7,567 nucleotides of DNA from Bdellovibrionaceae bacterium UBA5009 (GTDB lineage: Bacteria; Bdellovibrionota; Bdellovibrionia; Bdellovibrionales; Bdellovibrionaceae). The stretch lies in assembly GCA_002396665.1 (NCBI GenBank), contig DGYJ01000029.1, positions 4,076-11,642 on the forward strand, read 5' to 3'. Below the pieces are notes generated by a model. It was given only the letters and a program-made list of their open reading frames with translations. It made no database searches and was not told the origin of the DNA. Below, one piece after another: positions 1 to 5,928 of the stretch (its first letter is position 1; each line of letters begins with the position of its first letter). A program made the position numbers and the translations under genes.

Positions 1-1
1 A

Positions 2-145
2 GACCACTACAATAACAAATGGAAGGGAGATTTACAGATAGTTGTTTTCAATCCAAAAAACATTGACATAAACGATGTAAAAGGCAGGTCTTATTTAATA
101 ATGGAGAGAAAATACAATCGACAGTTGAACAAAAAGAAAAAATAA
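2..145 (+). CDS. 3' end of an unrecognised gene, cut by the left window edge
   Basis: An open frame enters from the left edge and ends at TAA 143-145, giving the last 47 residues of a protein. The visible part is hydrophilic, contains the stretch LQIVVFNPKNIDINDVKG, and ends in a basic tail (RQLNKKKK). The stop lies one base before the ATG of the next gene at 147, the same tight packing seen through the rest of this cluster, which supports it being a real gene end. Arginine codons are mostly AGA/AGG. No domain can be recognised from this fragment and the start lies outside the window. Confidence 0.6.
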   Translation, partial: DHYNNKWKGDLQIVVFNPKNIDINDVKGRSYLIMERKYNRQLNKKKK

Positions 146-146
146 A

Positions 147-377
147 ATGACCTACGTACCACCTGAATATAAAGGAGAATTATTTGAACCAACAATGAGA
201 CTTAGATGGATAGAGCCTCACCATTATTTCATGCAGGAAAACATTGACAAATTTAAGCCAAGACACGATGTTTTTACAAACAATGAAGGAAGAGAATTTG
301 TATTGCAACAGGCATTTAGGAACATGAATACTGGTGCAATAGAATGGAGGAACGTAGAAGTAGAATTTAACCCATGA
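147..377 (+). CDS. Hypothetical 76-aa protein in a phage-like gene cluster
   Basis: A 76-residue soluble protein of mixed charge, rich in aromatic residues and Glu/Arg, with no signal peptide or membrane segment. I do not recognise a family. Its ATG follows the upstream stop by one base, and its TGA overlaps the next ATG (ATGA at 374-377), so it is very probably translated with its neighbours. The leader is A-rich (AAAAAGAAAAAATAAA) and contains no GGAG-type Shine-Dalgarno site, a property shared by the genes up to position 1792. The short length and packing are typical of phage accessory genes. No function is proposed. Confidence 0.65.
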   Translation: MTYVPPEYKGELFEPTMRLRWIEPHHYFMQENIDKFKPRHDVFTNNEGREFVLQQAFRNMNTGAIEWRNVEVEFNP

Positions 378-589
378 AAAAAAAGATTATAAAATTAATT
401 AGAAAAACAAAGGTAATGGTTCCTACTATTATCGGGGTCGCTTTTGGCATGTGGGCTTATGAAAAACATCAAGAAAGTAAACATAAAGAAACAATAACAG
501 AAGTGGTCGCTATTCTCGTCTTACTATATTACATAGCTATAGTTTTTGGTGTGGTTTCCTTAGCTGTAATTTTGTCTAAAACACTATAA
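374..589 (+). CDS. Small two-helix membrane protein
   Basis: A 71-residue protein with a strongly basic N-terminus (MKKKIIKLIRKTK) and two likely membrane segments: residues about 14-28 (VMVPTIIGVAFGMWA) and about 44-67 (a long Val/Ile/Leu run ending in LAVIL). They are separated by a short charged loop (EKHQESKHKETITE). By the positive-inside rule the basic N-terminus should be cytoplasmic, giving a hairpin in the inner membrane. Its start overlaps the previous stop by four bases (ATGA), and the next gene begins two bases after its TAA. Size and topology would be compatible with a holin or another phage membrane peptide, but no neighbouring lysis gene is visible, so this is not asserted. Confidence 0.65.
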   Translation: MKKKIIKLIRKTKVMVPTIIGVAFGMWAYEKHQESKHKETITEVVAILVLLYYIAIVFGVVSLAVILSKTL

Positions 590-591
590 CA

Positions 592-1131
592 ATGATTTAT
601 TTTTTTACTCCATACTCCACAGAAAAAGACTTAGGCAGGTGCTACAACGAAATGATGAGCCTTCTTCCGAACGAAGATGACTATGCCTGTTTTACAGATG
701 GAGACTCAATGTTTACGACTCATAACTTTGGGCATCAACTTCAAGAAATAGTAGAAACCTACCCAGAAGTACCTTTATTCACTTGTGTAACAAATAGAGT
801 AGGGACAAAGTACCAGTGTGTAGAAGGAATGTGGAATGAAGAGGTTATGTACTTCCATTGGGAGACAGGAAAAAGGCTTCAAGAAGAAAATGGAACCGAC
901 TGCGTTGACATAACAAATGCAACCCCTATTTCGGGAGGATTAATGCTGATCAGAAAAAAAGAGTGGATTGAGTGCGGAGGCTTTCAAGAAGGATTAGGTA
1001 TGCTTGGAGTTGATAATTCAATTCACTACCGAATGAGAGGGATTGAAAAAAAAGTATATTTGATGACAGGAGTTTATGTGCTGCATTTTTATAGGGGAGG
1101 AATCCAAACAAAAAAAGATCATTTGTTGTGA
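592..1131 (+). CDS. Small GT-A fold glycosyltransferase-like protein
   Basis: A 179-residue protein with the layout of a minimal GT-A glycosyltransferase. The N-terminus is a beta strand (MIYFFTPY) followed by a helix. A DxD-type metal and nucleotide-sugar motif sits at residues 35-38 (TDGD, D36 and D38). After P111-I112-S-G-G comes W125, then G129-G130-F131, a D141 in an acceptor-site-like VDNSIHYR segment, and a final strand ending near H165 (VYVLHFYR). This order (DxD, GGF, D, terminal H) is typical of GT2-like families. The protein is short: there is no membrane anchor and only about 14 residues follow the last motif. It probably transfers a sugar to a glycan or a phage or host protein; donor and acceptor cannot be read. 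Its TGA overlaps the GTG start of the next gene (GTGA, 1128-1131). There is no Shine-Dalgarno site before the ATG. Confidence 0.72.
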   Translation: MIYFFTPYSTEKDLGRCYNEMMSLLPNEDDYACFTDGDSMFTTHNFGHQLQEIVETYPEVPLFTCVTNRVGTKYQCVEGMWNEEVMYFHWETGKRLQEENGTDCVDITNATPISGGLMLIRKKEWIECGGFQEGLGMLGVDNSIHYRMRGIEKKVYLMTGVYVLHFYRGGIQTKKDHLL

Positions 1132-1349
1132 AAGCAATTGTAACAGCAACACCAGAGCAGCTAGAGTTTTTTGGGATTTCAAGAAACATTCAAAATATGG
1201 AAGTGACTTGGATCAAAGATTATCCAGACGGCTATTCTGAAATAGAGGTTTTGCCAGAACAAGAAATAATTGAAATGTACAAATCCTACAATAAGGAACC
1301 GAGAATGGAAAAATACGATTTGCCGAAACGATATTTAAACTTTGAATAA
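1128..1349 (+). CDS. Hypothetical 73-aa protein, GTG start
   Basis: A 73-residue soluble acidic protein that I do not recognise. The start is GTG at 1128, overlapping the glycosyltransferase stop by four bases, and the end TAA shares its last base with the next ATG (TAATG at 1347-1351). Both overlaps support this start and imply coupled translation. The sequence has an N-terminal strand (MKAIVTAT), a central aromatic acidic segment (WIKDYPDGYSEIEVLP) and a basic C-terminal part. A GGGGAGG purine run lies about 27 bases upstream, too far to serve as a ribosome site. No function is proposed; position between a glycosyltransferase and a DUF1367-like gene suggests a phage accessory gene. Confidence 0.6.
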   Translation: MKAIVTATPEQLEFFGISRNIQNMEVTWIKDYPDGYSEIEVLPEQEIIEMYKSYNKEPRMEKYDLPKRYLNFE

Positions 1350-1792
1350 TGGAAATTTACTTAGTCAATACGAGAAACGGTTTAATGCCAGCCTATTCTT
1401 CAGATGCAGATGAAAAGTCTAAACTGAAAATCGGAAAGGTATATGTTGTAGATATCAGAGAGGTGAGAAATCCGAAGATGCACAAACGGTTCATGGCGTT
1501 GATACAAGCGGTTTTTGAAAACCAGAACCAGTTCACCAGTGAAAAAATGCTTAGAAAACATTTGCTTATTCAAGCAGGATTTTACGAAGAAAGAGTAAAC
1601 GAAGCAGGCATCAAATACCCTGAAGCAATTAGCATGAACTTTGAAGAAATGGATGAGATAGAATTTCGTCAGGTTTTTGACCGAGTTTTAGACGTGATTG
1701 TTTTTAACTACAAATGGTCTGGAAAAGAAATAAATGAAATGATTAACGAGTACATGGGCTTCGACAAAACGGGAACCAGAATTAAACTTTAA
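1349..1792 (+). CDS. DUF1367-like phage protein
   Basis: A 147-residue protein whose residues 29-51 (GKVYVVDIREVRNPKMHKRF and following MAL) resemble the conserved core of the DUF1367 phage family: a G-x-x-x-x-x-D-I-R-x-x-R-N-P-x-x-H-K-R-F block followed by a hydrophobic helix (LIQAVFENQ). Members are found in the early or recombination-side regions of tailed phages and prophages; their molecular role is not established. After the core come a helix with EKMLRKHLL, a glycine-aromatic turn (QAGFYEE) and an acidic helical C-terminus that ends in KTGTRIKL. The family assignment is from memory of the motif and would need a profile search. The ATG overlaps the upstream TAA by one base, and the stop lies five bases before the histidine kinase ATG. 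It is the best evidence that the left part of the window is phage-derived. Confidence 0.65.
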   Translation: MEIYLVNTRNGLMPAYSSDADEKSKLKIGKVYVVDIREVRNPKMHKRFMALIQAVFENQNQFTSEKMLRKHLLIQAGFYEERVNEAGIKYPEAISMNFEEMDEIEFRQVFDRVLDVIVFNYKWSGKEINEMINEYMGFDKTGTRIKL

Positions 1793-1797
1793 GAAAA
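1783..1797. other. Probable boundary between phage-like cluster and chromosome-like DNA
   Basis: Only five bases (1793-1797) separate the DUF1367-like stop from the histidine kinase ATG, and there is no terminator, repeat or tRNA end between them. Gene style changes here: left genes are short, same-strand and without Shine-Dalgarno sites; right genes are larger, on both strands, and in two cases have good GGAG sites. The kinase frame has an upstream in-frame TAA at 1783-1785, so the kinase ORF cannot extend left into the phage-like DNA. The exact breakpoint could lie anywhere from about 1780 into the first kinase codons. It may be an integration edge or an assembly join. Confidence 0.4.
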
Positions 1798-2823
1798 ATG
1801 GGATGGTTATTAGATATTAAAAAAACAAAAAAAGATGTGATTTCCAATGGTTTTCGGGTTTTGTTGTTTTTGAATGGATTGCATTTTTTAGATTTTGCAA
1901 TTTTAAGACCCAACGAAAACATGGCAGTTCTTGGTTTTTCAATCGCCCTGGTTTTTTACTTTTGTTACGCAGTTTATATTCCTGCATTTATCCTGAACAA
2001 AATATCTTTGGACTACACTTTGAGTCTTGAAAATGAAGTTATTAAGCAAACGAGGCAGTTGCTTGAATCCAACGAGCAGCTTGAAATTGCATTTTTAAGT
2101 CTTAAAGAAAAAAATAGCGAGCTTGAAACTTTGTCCACGGAAAATCGAACAATTTTAAGTGTGCTTGTCCATGATATTTCAACACCATTGCAGGTTTTGT
2201 TTTACAACGCAAAATCCTTGATAACTAGTGTTTCTAATCCGACAGAAGAGATCATAAAGAAAAGCTTAAAAATTGAAAAATCGATCACCAACATTAGCCA
2301 GATTTTGCAAGAGATTAAAACTTTGCATGCTGCGCGTATGGGTAAACAGACAATCGATGTTAAAGAAGTCAGTATGGATATGGTGATGGAGTATATTACT
2401 GAAACCTACAGTGAAAGACTAAATGCTAAAAATATAAACTTAGAAGTGAATATTGAAAAAGGGATTGTTGTTTTGGGAAACGAGTCCTGGCTTAAGAATC
2501 AAATTTTTGCAAATTTAATTTCGAATGCCATTAAGTTTTCATTTCCTGGTGGTAAAATTAAAATTTCTTCGCAGCTTGAAAATAGTATGGTGAAATTTTT
2601 TGTTGAAGACCAGGGGGTTGGTGTACCGCATGAGCTGCGTGGTAAAATTTTTGAACTAAATGCTTCAACAACAAATGATGGGACAATGGGCGAGAAAGGA
2701 ACTGGGCTTGGTTTACCTATTGTTCGTCAGTACCTGCAGCTGATGGGTGGTGACATTAAAATTGTTGACCGTGAAGCTGCAGGCGCCTGTTTTGAAATCA
2801 TAATTCGATCTGCTCATCATTGA
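1798..2823 (+). CDS. Membrane-bound sensor histidine kinase
   Basis: A 341-residue kinase that autophosphorylates a histidine and passes the phosphate to a response regulator. Two hydrophobic segments (about residues 18-36 and 43-66) anchor it in the inner membrane with almost no loop between them. A coiled coil follows (about 75-118). The dimerisation/H-box has the phospho-acceptor at H125 in VLVHDISTPLQ. The ATPase domain shows the N-box (N239 and N243 in NLISNAIKFS), G1 (DQGVG, 271-275), an F-box (F285) and G2 (GTGLGL, 301-306). All catalytic motifs are intact. There is no receiver domain, PAS or large periplasmic sensor, and no response regulator in the window, so it is an orphan here. 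The ATG has no clear Shine-Dalgarno and sits five bases after a phage-like gene, so the N-terminus may be truncated or replaced. Its last seven bases overlap the convergent lipoprotein gene. Confidence 0.9.
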   Translation: MGWLLDIKKTKKDVISNGFRVLLFLNGLHFLDFAILRPNENMAVLGFSIALVFYFCYAVYIPAFILNKISLDYTLSLENEVIKQTRQLLESNEQLEIAFLSLKEKNSELETLSTENRTILSVLVHDISTPLQVLFYNAKSLITSVSNPTEEIIKKSLKIEKSITNISQILQEIKTLHAARMGKQTIDVKEVSMDMVMEYITETYSERLNAKNINLEVNIEKGIVVLGNESWLKNQIFANLISNAIKFSFPGGKIKISSQLENSMVKFFVEDQGVGVPHELRGKIFELNASTTNDGTMGEKGTGLGLPIVRQYLQLMGGDIKIVDREAAGACFEIIIRSAHH

Positions 2824-4499
2824 TTAAGGCAACTGTATTTGACTGAATATTCGCCGGGCTCCAATTCTGTGTCGAATTTAATATTTACACCTTCAACAGT
2901 AAATGGATTGGAAATGACGGCTCCATTTTTTGTGACCGTGATGGGTTGGTTGCTAAGTGGGGCGCAGGCTAAAGTCAGTGTTTTTAGTAAATTTCGAATC
3001 TCTTGGGCGATTCCTTTGGCCTGGGCTGCGTAGTCAGAAGCGCAAACATCACCGATAATTCCACCTGTGAGTTGACTCATGATTTGGTAGCGTTCGCCGT
3101 AGGTGGCCCCGTAGGTCGAAAGGCAGGCTTTGTCACCAGGGCGTGTAATGATCGAGTGAAAGTTAAATCTTTTTTGTCCTTTGAATGTTGTATCGATAAA
3201 TTTAAGAAGGTCTTGGGGATTGTTTTTTGTTGAATTAGCAGATTCGTCTTCGTCAGAAATGAGGACAACAGCCAATTGGGACTGATCACGGATAAGGTCT
3301 CTTTGATTTGCTTCGTTGGCTATATATCTTTCGATGGATCTGTAGACAGCACGAATTCCTTGCTCAGAGCCTGAGCCCGTTTCGCTACGCTGAAGGGTGC
3401 TTCCTAGGGTTGATTGGGCGCTGGTGTCTGACCATGTTGAATCGATGATGTATCTGTTTTTTAGACCAGATAATGGAATTAATCGGCCATCACCCAAAGT
3501 GATATCGCGGGGGTCAGTGGTTGTGATTCCGATTTGCCAATCCAGACCTTTAAGAACAGAGATAAAATTTGCAGTACGGCTGGCCATGCTTTTTTGTTCG
3601 TAGGCCATCGAGCCTGAATTATCGATCACGAAAAGCACATCGATTTTTTTGTAATTATCGACAAGAATATTTTGAGTCATTTTTTTGGTTGTAGAAACAA
3701 CTTTCCAGTTAATGCTTTTGCTGGTCGTGTTTCCAATTATATCAGCGGCCTGCACGGTGAAAGAGTACTCACCAAGACTTAAAGAAGGGATGTTGACCTC
3801 GTTGCTTCCGGCGAAACAGTTTTTTGTTACTCCGTTTAAAGTGCAAGAAGCTGTGCGAACGGATGTTAAGTTATCACTGATAAAAAACTTAATTCCTGCC
3901 CCAGACCCTTCTTCGATTTCAGCAGAGGGATACAGTTGGAATAAAATTTCAGGTCCTGAACTGTCTTGTACAATTTGTTTATTATAGCATGGTGAAATAT
4001 TTAGATCCCAGTCTTGGTATTGAACGGACACATTGACAGTTTTATTTGTATCACTGGGCATTAAAGCAATTTGTGTGTATTGACTCCAGGGTTGCCACTG
4101 GCCATCAGCACATTGAGAATCAAATCCGACTTTCATAAGATTGCGATTCAAGGTGACTGTTTCGATATCTAATAATATCGCCCCAGTGTAAGGGGCTCCA
4201 CTTTGAAGAATAAAGTTCTCTTGAATAATAGCATTCGGGTCTGTTGCAGTTGGGTTTGGCAGTTGCACTGGAACTTGATCGTTTGGATTTGTTGGGTTGT
4301 CACCACGAGTAACTTCGAAGTCGCTGGAAGGTGTAGAGTTCGAGGAATTTGATCCACCTTCAGAAGATGTTGAAGTTGTTTGGACGAGGTCGCATGAAGA
4401 CAGCACTAAGGAGCTCATCAGTAATAAGCCGGCAAGTCTTACATATCCATTTTGCTTTAGGCTTAGATTTGAAAAGTTTTTTAATGTAGCGCTTGTCAT
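2817..4499 (-). CDS. VWA-domain lipoprotein with Ig-like domain
   Basis: A 560-residue surface or periplasmic lipoprotein. The signal peptide ends in a lipobox, L33-S34-S35-C36, so C36 would be lipidated; the next residue is Asp. A Ser/Thr/Asn/Pro-rich linker follows (about 38-75). Residues about 179-272 resemble a bacterial Ig-like domain (DSSGPEI at the start, SLGEYSFTVQAADIIGNTT near the end). From about 286 a von Willebrand factor A domain begins with the MIDAS motif D293-N-S295-G-S297-M, and a later acidic loop ISDEDES holds D416; the domain should bind a divalent metal and mediate protein contacts. A short C-terminal module (about 512-560) has C512 and C557, possibly a disulfide. I chose ATG 4499 because TGGAG lies six bases upstream; a further in-frame ATG at 4538 would put 13 polar residues before it and lacks such a site. 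Adhesion or envelope function is inferred from the domains only. Confidence 0.85.
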   Translation of the reverse strand: MTSATLKNFSNLSLKQNGYVRLAGLLLMSSLVLSSCDLVQTTSTSSEGGSNSSNSTPSSDFEVTRGDNPTNPNDQVPVQLPNPTATDPNAIIQENFILQSGAPYTGAILLDIETVTLNRNLMKVGFDSQCADGQWQPWSQYTQIALMPSDTNKTVNVSVQYQDWDLNISPCYNKQIVQDSSGPEILFQLYPSAEIEEGSGAGIKFFISDNLTSVRTASCTLNGVTKNCFAGSNEVNIPSLSLGEYSFTVQAADIIGNTTSKSINWKVVSTTKKMTQNILVDNYKKIDVLFVIDNSGSMAYEQKSMASRTANFISVLKGLDWQIGITTTDPRDITLGDGRLIPLSGLKNRYIIDSTWSDTSAQSTLGSTLQRSETGSGSEQGIRAVYRSIERYIANEANQRDLIRDQSQLAVVLISDEDESANSTKNNPQDLLKFIDTTFKGQKRFNFHSIITRPGDKACLSTYGATYGERYQIMSQLTGGIIGDVCASDYAAQAKGIAQEIRNLLKTLTLACAPLSNQPITVTKNGAVISNPFTVEGVNIKFDTELEPGEYSVKYSCLNQ

Positions 4500-4505
4500 T
4501 TTATT

Positions 4506-4510
4506 CTCCA
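4506..4510 (-). promoter_or_regulatory. Shine-Dalgarno site of the VWA lipoprotein gene
   Basis: On the minus strand TGGAG stands six bases before ATG 4499 (TGGAGAATAAAATG). It decides the start of the lipoprotein gene in favour of 4499 over the longer ORF from 4538. Confidence 0.7.
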
Positions 4511-4711
4511 GTCCTTGCAGTTTGGTTAAGGCTAACAAACAAAATGCGGCGCGTAAAAAAGTGTATGACTTAGATTCTCATAATGAAATGGGTTGAATGA
4601 AGCCTTTACAGTCTTGGTGAAATTGTCGTCGAAAATATAGACATTTTTTTTAAAATTTCCTTTCTTTTTCTATTTCTGCATTTTGCGGAAACTGGCAGAA
4701 TAAAGAGACCC
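4510..4711. other. Divergent intergenic region with pyrimidine-rich tract
   Basis: About 200 bases separate the leftward lipoprotein gene from the rightward Arg/Glu-repeat operon, so both promoters must lie here. The plus strand has a T-rich/pyrimidine tract at about 4643-4678 (ACATTTTTTTTAAAATTTCC and onward) upstream of the operon. I see no sigma-70 pair close enough to consensus, with proper spacing, to name a promoter for either gene, and no convincing operator palindrome. An antisense ORF that covers part of this stretch looks like a by-product of the neighbouring repeat. Confidence 0.45.
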
Positions 4712-4713
4712 AG

Positions 4714-4720
4714 AGGAGGG
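4714..4720 (+). promoter_or_regulatory. Strong Shine-Dalgarno site of the Arg/Glu-repeat gene
   Basis: AGGAGGG-type sequence (AGAGGAGGG at 4712-4720) ends four bases before ATG 4725. It is the strongest ribosome site in the window and fixes the start of the operon's first gene. Confidence 0.8.
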
Positions 4721-4724
4721 TAGA

Positions 4725-5087
4725 ATGTTGAATAATAAGATGCTCTTATTGATTGCGATAACAATGGTGTTTGGAAAGTTTGGATTCGCCCAGGCTGAAG
4801 AGGCCGGCGCAGGTGGTGCGGAATCAAGTCCTGCAGTTGAACAGCCCGCCCATGATAACGCCAGTCAGACAGGGCAAGAAAGACGCGAAGAGCGCCGTGA
4901 AAAAAGAAAAGATCGTCGACATGATAGGCAAGATGCAAGGCACGAACGCCGTGAAGAACGTCGCGAGGCAAGAAAAGAGCGCCGTGAAGAACGTCGCGAG
5001 GCAAGAAAAGAGCGCCGTGAAGATCGTCAAGAAGACAGAAAAGAAAGACGCGAAGAGCGTCGTGAACATAGAAAAGACCGTAAATAA
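4725..5087 (+). CDS. Secreted Arg/Glu-rich repeat protein
   Basis: A 120-residue exported protein. Residues 1-24 are a signal peptide with an A-x-A cleavage site (A22-Q-A24, then EE). A short Gly/Ala/Ser/Pro linker runs to about residue 51. Residues 52-120 are almost entirely charged: by my count 29 Arg, 7 Lys, 19 Glu and 6 Asp of 69, net about +11, with no bulky hydrophobic residue. Pairs such as RREERRE place opposite charges three to four residues apart, as in single alpha helices stabilised by salt bridges. The lack of a hydrophobic stripe argues against a coiled coil. The repeat contains an exact duplicated 33-base unit. A strong Shine-Dalgarno supports the start, and the stop shares a base with the next ATG (TAATG, 5085-5089). 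A periplasmic rod, a ligand of acidic polymers (LPS, nucleic acid) or a partner of the downstream barrel are possible; none is shown. No named family recognised. Confidence 0.82.
   Translation: MLNNKMLLLIAITMVFGKFGFAQAEEAGAGGAESSPAVEQPAHDNASQTGQERREERREKRKDRRHDRQDARHERREERREARKERREERREARKERREDRQEDRKERREERREHRKDRK
4948..5023 (+). repeat. Tandem 33-bp coding repeat (11-aa unit)
   Basis: Two identical adjacent 33-base copies, 4948-4980 and 4981-5013, start GCCGTGAAGAACG and end AAAAGAGC. The first ten bases recur at 5014-5023 as a partial third copy. The period is a multiple of three and encodes the unit RREERREARKE inside the Arg/Glu-rich gene. Perfect identity of the copies indicates a recent duplication and predicts length variation between strains. 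Confidence 0.9.
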
Positions 5088-5905
5088 TGAATTTTAGTTC
5101 ATTGTTTATATCCGTACTTTTAGTCTTAAGTACTGGATCTTTTGTGAATGCGACCGAGTTGTCTTATGCTCGGTCTGCATCTTCAAGCTCGATTTCAAAT
5201 AAATTTAAAGTTGGTCATGATTTTAGCTCGAGTTCAAAAGTGGCATTGTCACTAGGTCAAGCTGTGGATCAAACAGGGGCAGAAGACACAGGCTCTTCAT
5301 CAACGAAGCTAAGTTATAGGTATAAGGCTGAAAACAAAAATACTTTTTTGGTCGATTTAAAATCTGGCAATGAGTTCTATTTTTACGACAGTCAAGGTGT
5401 GGCTTTTAAAGCTGGCATTTCGGTGCTTGAAAAATCTAAGTTGAATCTTGGGTACGCAATAAATGAATATAAATACAGTAAGATCGATTCGGAATCATTG
5501 ACTCAAAAAACATTTTCAATTGGATTGGATCATGCGGTGTCTGATGAGGTCTCCTTGGGTTACGAGTTATCAAGCAGTTCCTATTCTAGTCGGGGCTCGC
5601 AAACCATTGTGGCATTAAATGGTGAATCTGTTTCATCATCAGATATAAACTCCTACGTGTCTGCATTGTCGAGTCGTACGAGTTCATTCTTTATCGACTT
5701 TTCGCAGGATGAATTCGTTGTTGGAATTGGTTTGGGTATTGATACTCCGTTGATAGGTACGGCAAGAACAACATCAACGGAAATTTATACAGATTTGTCT
5801 TTATCAGAGAACTGGACTTTGAGTTTGTCCTATTCCAGAGGGCGAACGATCCAGAGCTCGACTGTTACGAACACCCTGTCGGCTGGAGTGATGTATGTTT
5901 TTTAA
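5087..5905 (+). CDS. Outer-membrane beta-barrel candidate
   Basis: A 272-residue exported protein. The signal peptide covers residues 1-22 (cleavage after V20-N-A22). The mature part is Ser/Thr/Tyr-rich with repeated short amphipathic strands in which hydrophobic residues alternate (for example TFLVDLKSG, FSIGLDHAV, FVVGIGLGI, WTLSLSYSRG). It ends in SAGVMYVF: a terminal Phe with aromatic or hydrophobic residues at every second position, the classic signal recognised by the BAM machinery. I infer a barrel of roughly 10-12 strands; no porin family is recognised. Its ATG overlaps the stop of the charged repeat gene and has no good Shine-Dalgarno of its own, so translation is probably coupled and the two proteins made in fixed proportion. 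The C-terminus meets the convergent transporter gene after 23 bases. Confidence 0.78.
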   Translation: MNFSSLFISVLLVLSTGSFVNATELSYARSASSSSISNKFKVGHDFSSSSKVALSLGQAVDQTGAEDTGSSSTKLSYRYKAENKNTFLVDLKSGNEFYFYDSQGVAFKAGISVLEKSKLNLGYAINEYKYSKIDSESLTQKTFSIGLDHAVSDEVSLGYELSSSSYSSRGSQTIVALNGESVSSSDINSYVSALSSRTSSFFIDFSQDEFVVGIGLGIDTPLIGTARTTSTEIYTDLSLSENWTLSLSYSRGRTIQSSTVTNTLSAGVMYVF

Positions 5906-5928
5906 TTTAAGATGTGGATTTGGAATTT

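Noticed and set aside
950..1189. Minus-strand ORF opposite the glycosyltransferase end
   Set aside because: It overlaps two tightly linked plus-strand genes and shows no independent coding evidence.
2839..4357. Several ORFs opposite or overlapping the lipoprotein gene (2839-3033, 3003-3233, 3077-3289, 3397-3603, 3685-3987, 4169-4357)
   Set aside because: They are short, have no ribosome sites and no recognisable domains, and lie wholly within a well-supported long gene.
4500..4538. Longer start for the VWA lipoprotein at 4538
   Set aside because: It adds 13 residues before the signal peptide, and TGGAG at the right distance points to 4499.
4948..5023. Short direct repeats considered as a CRISPR array
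   Set aside because: The copies are directly adjacent with no spacers and are in frame within a coding gene.
4606..5097. Open frames overlapping the Arg/Glu-repeat gene (4771-5097 plus; 4606-5004 and 4824-5069 minus)
   Set aside because: They arise from the purine-rich repeat, which has few stops in any frame. They lack ribosome sites, and the 4725 frame has both the strong Shine-Dalgarno and the signal peptide.
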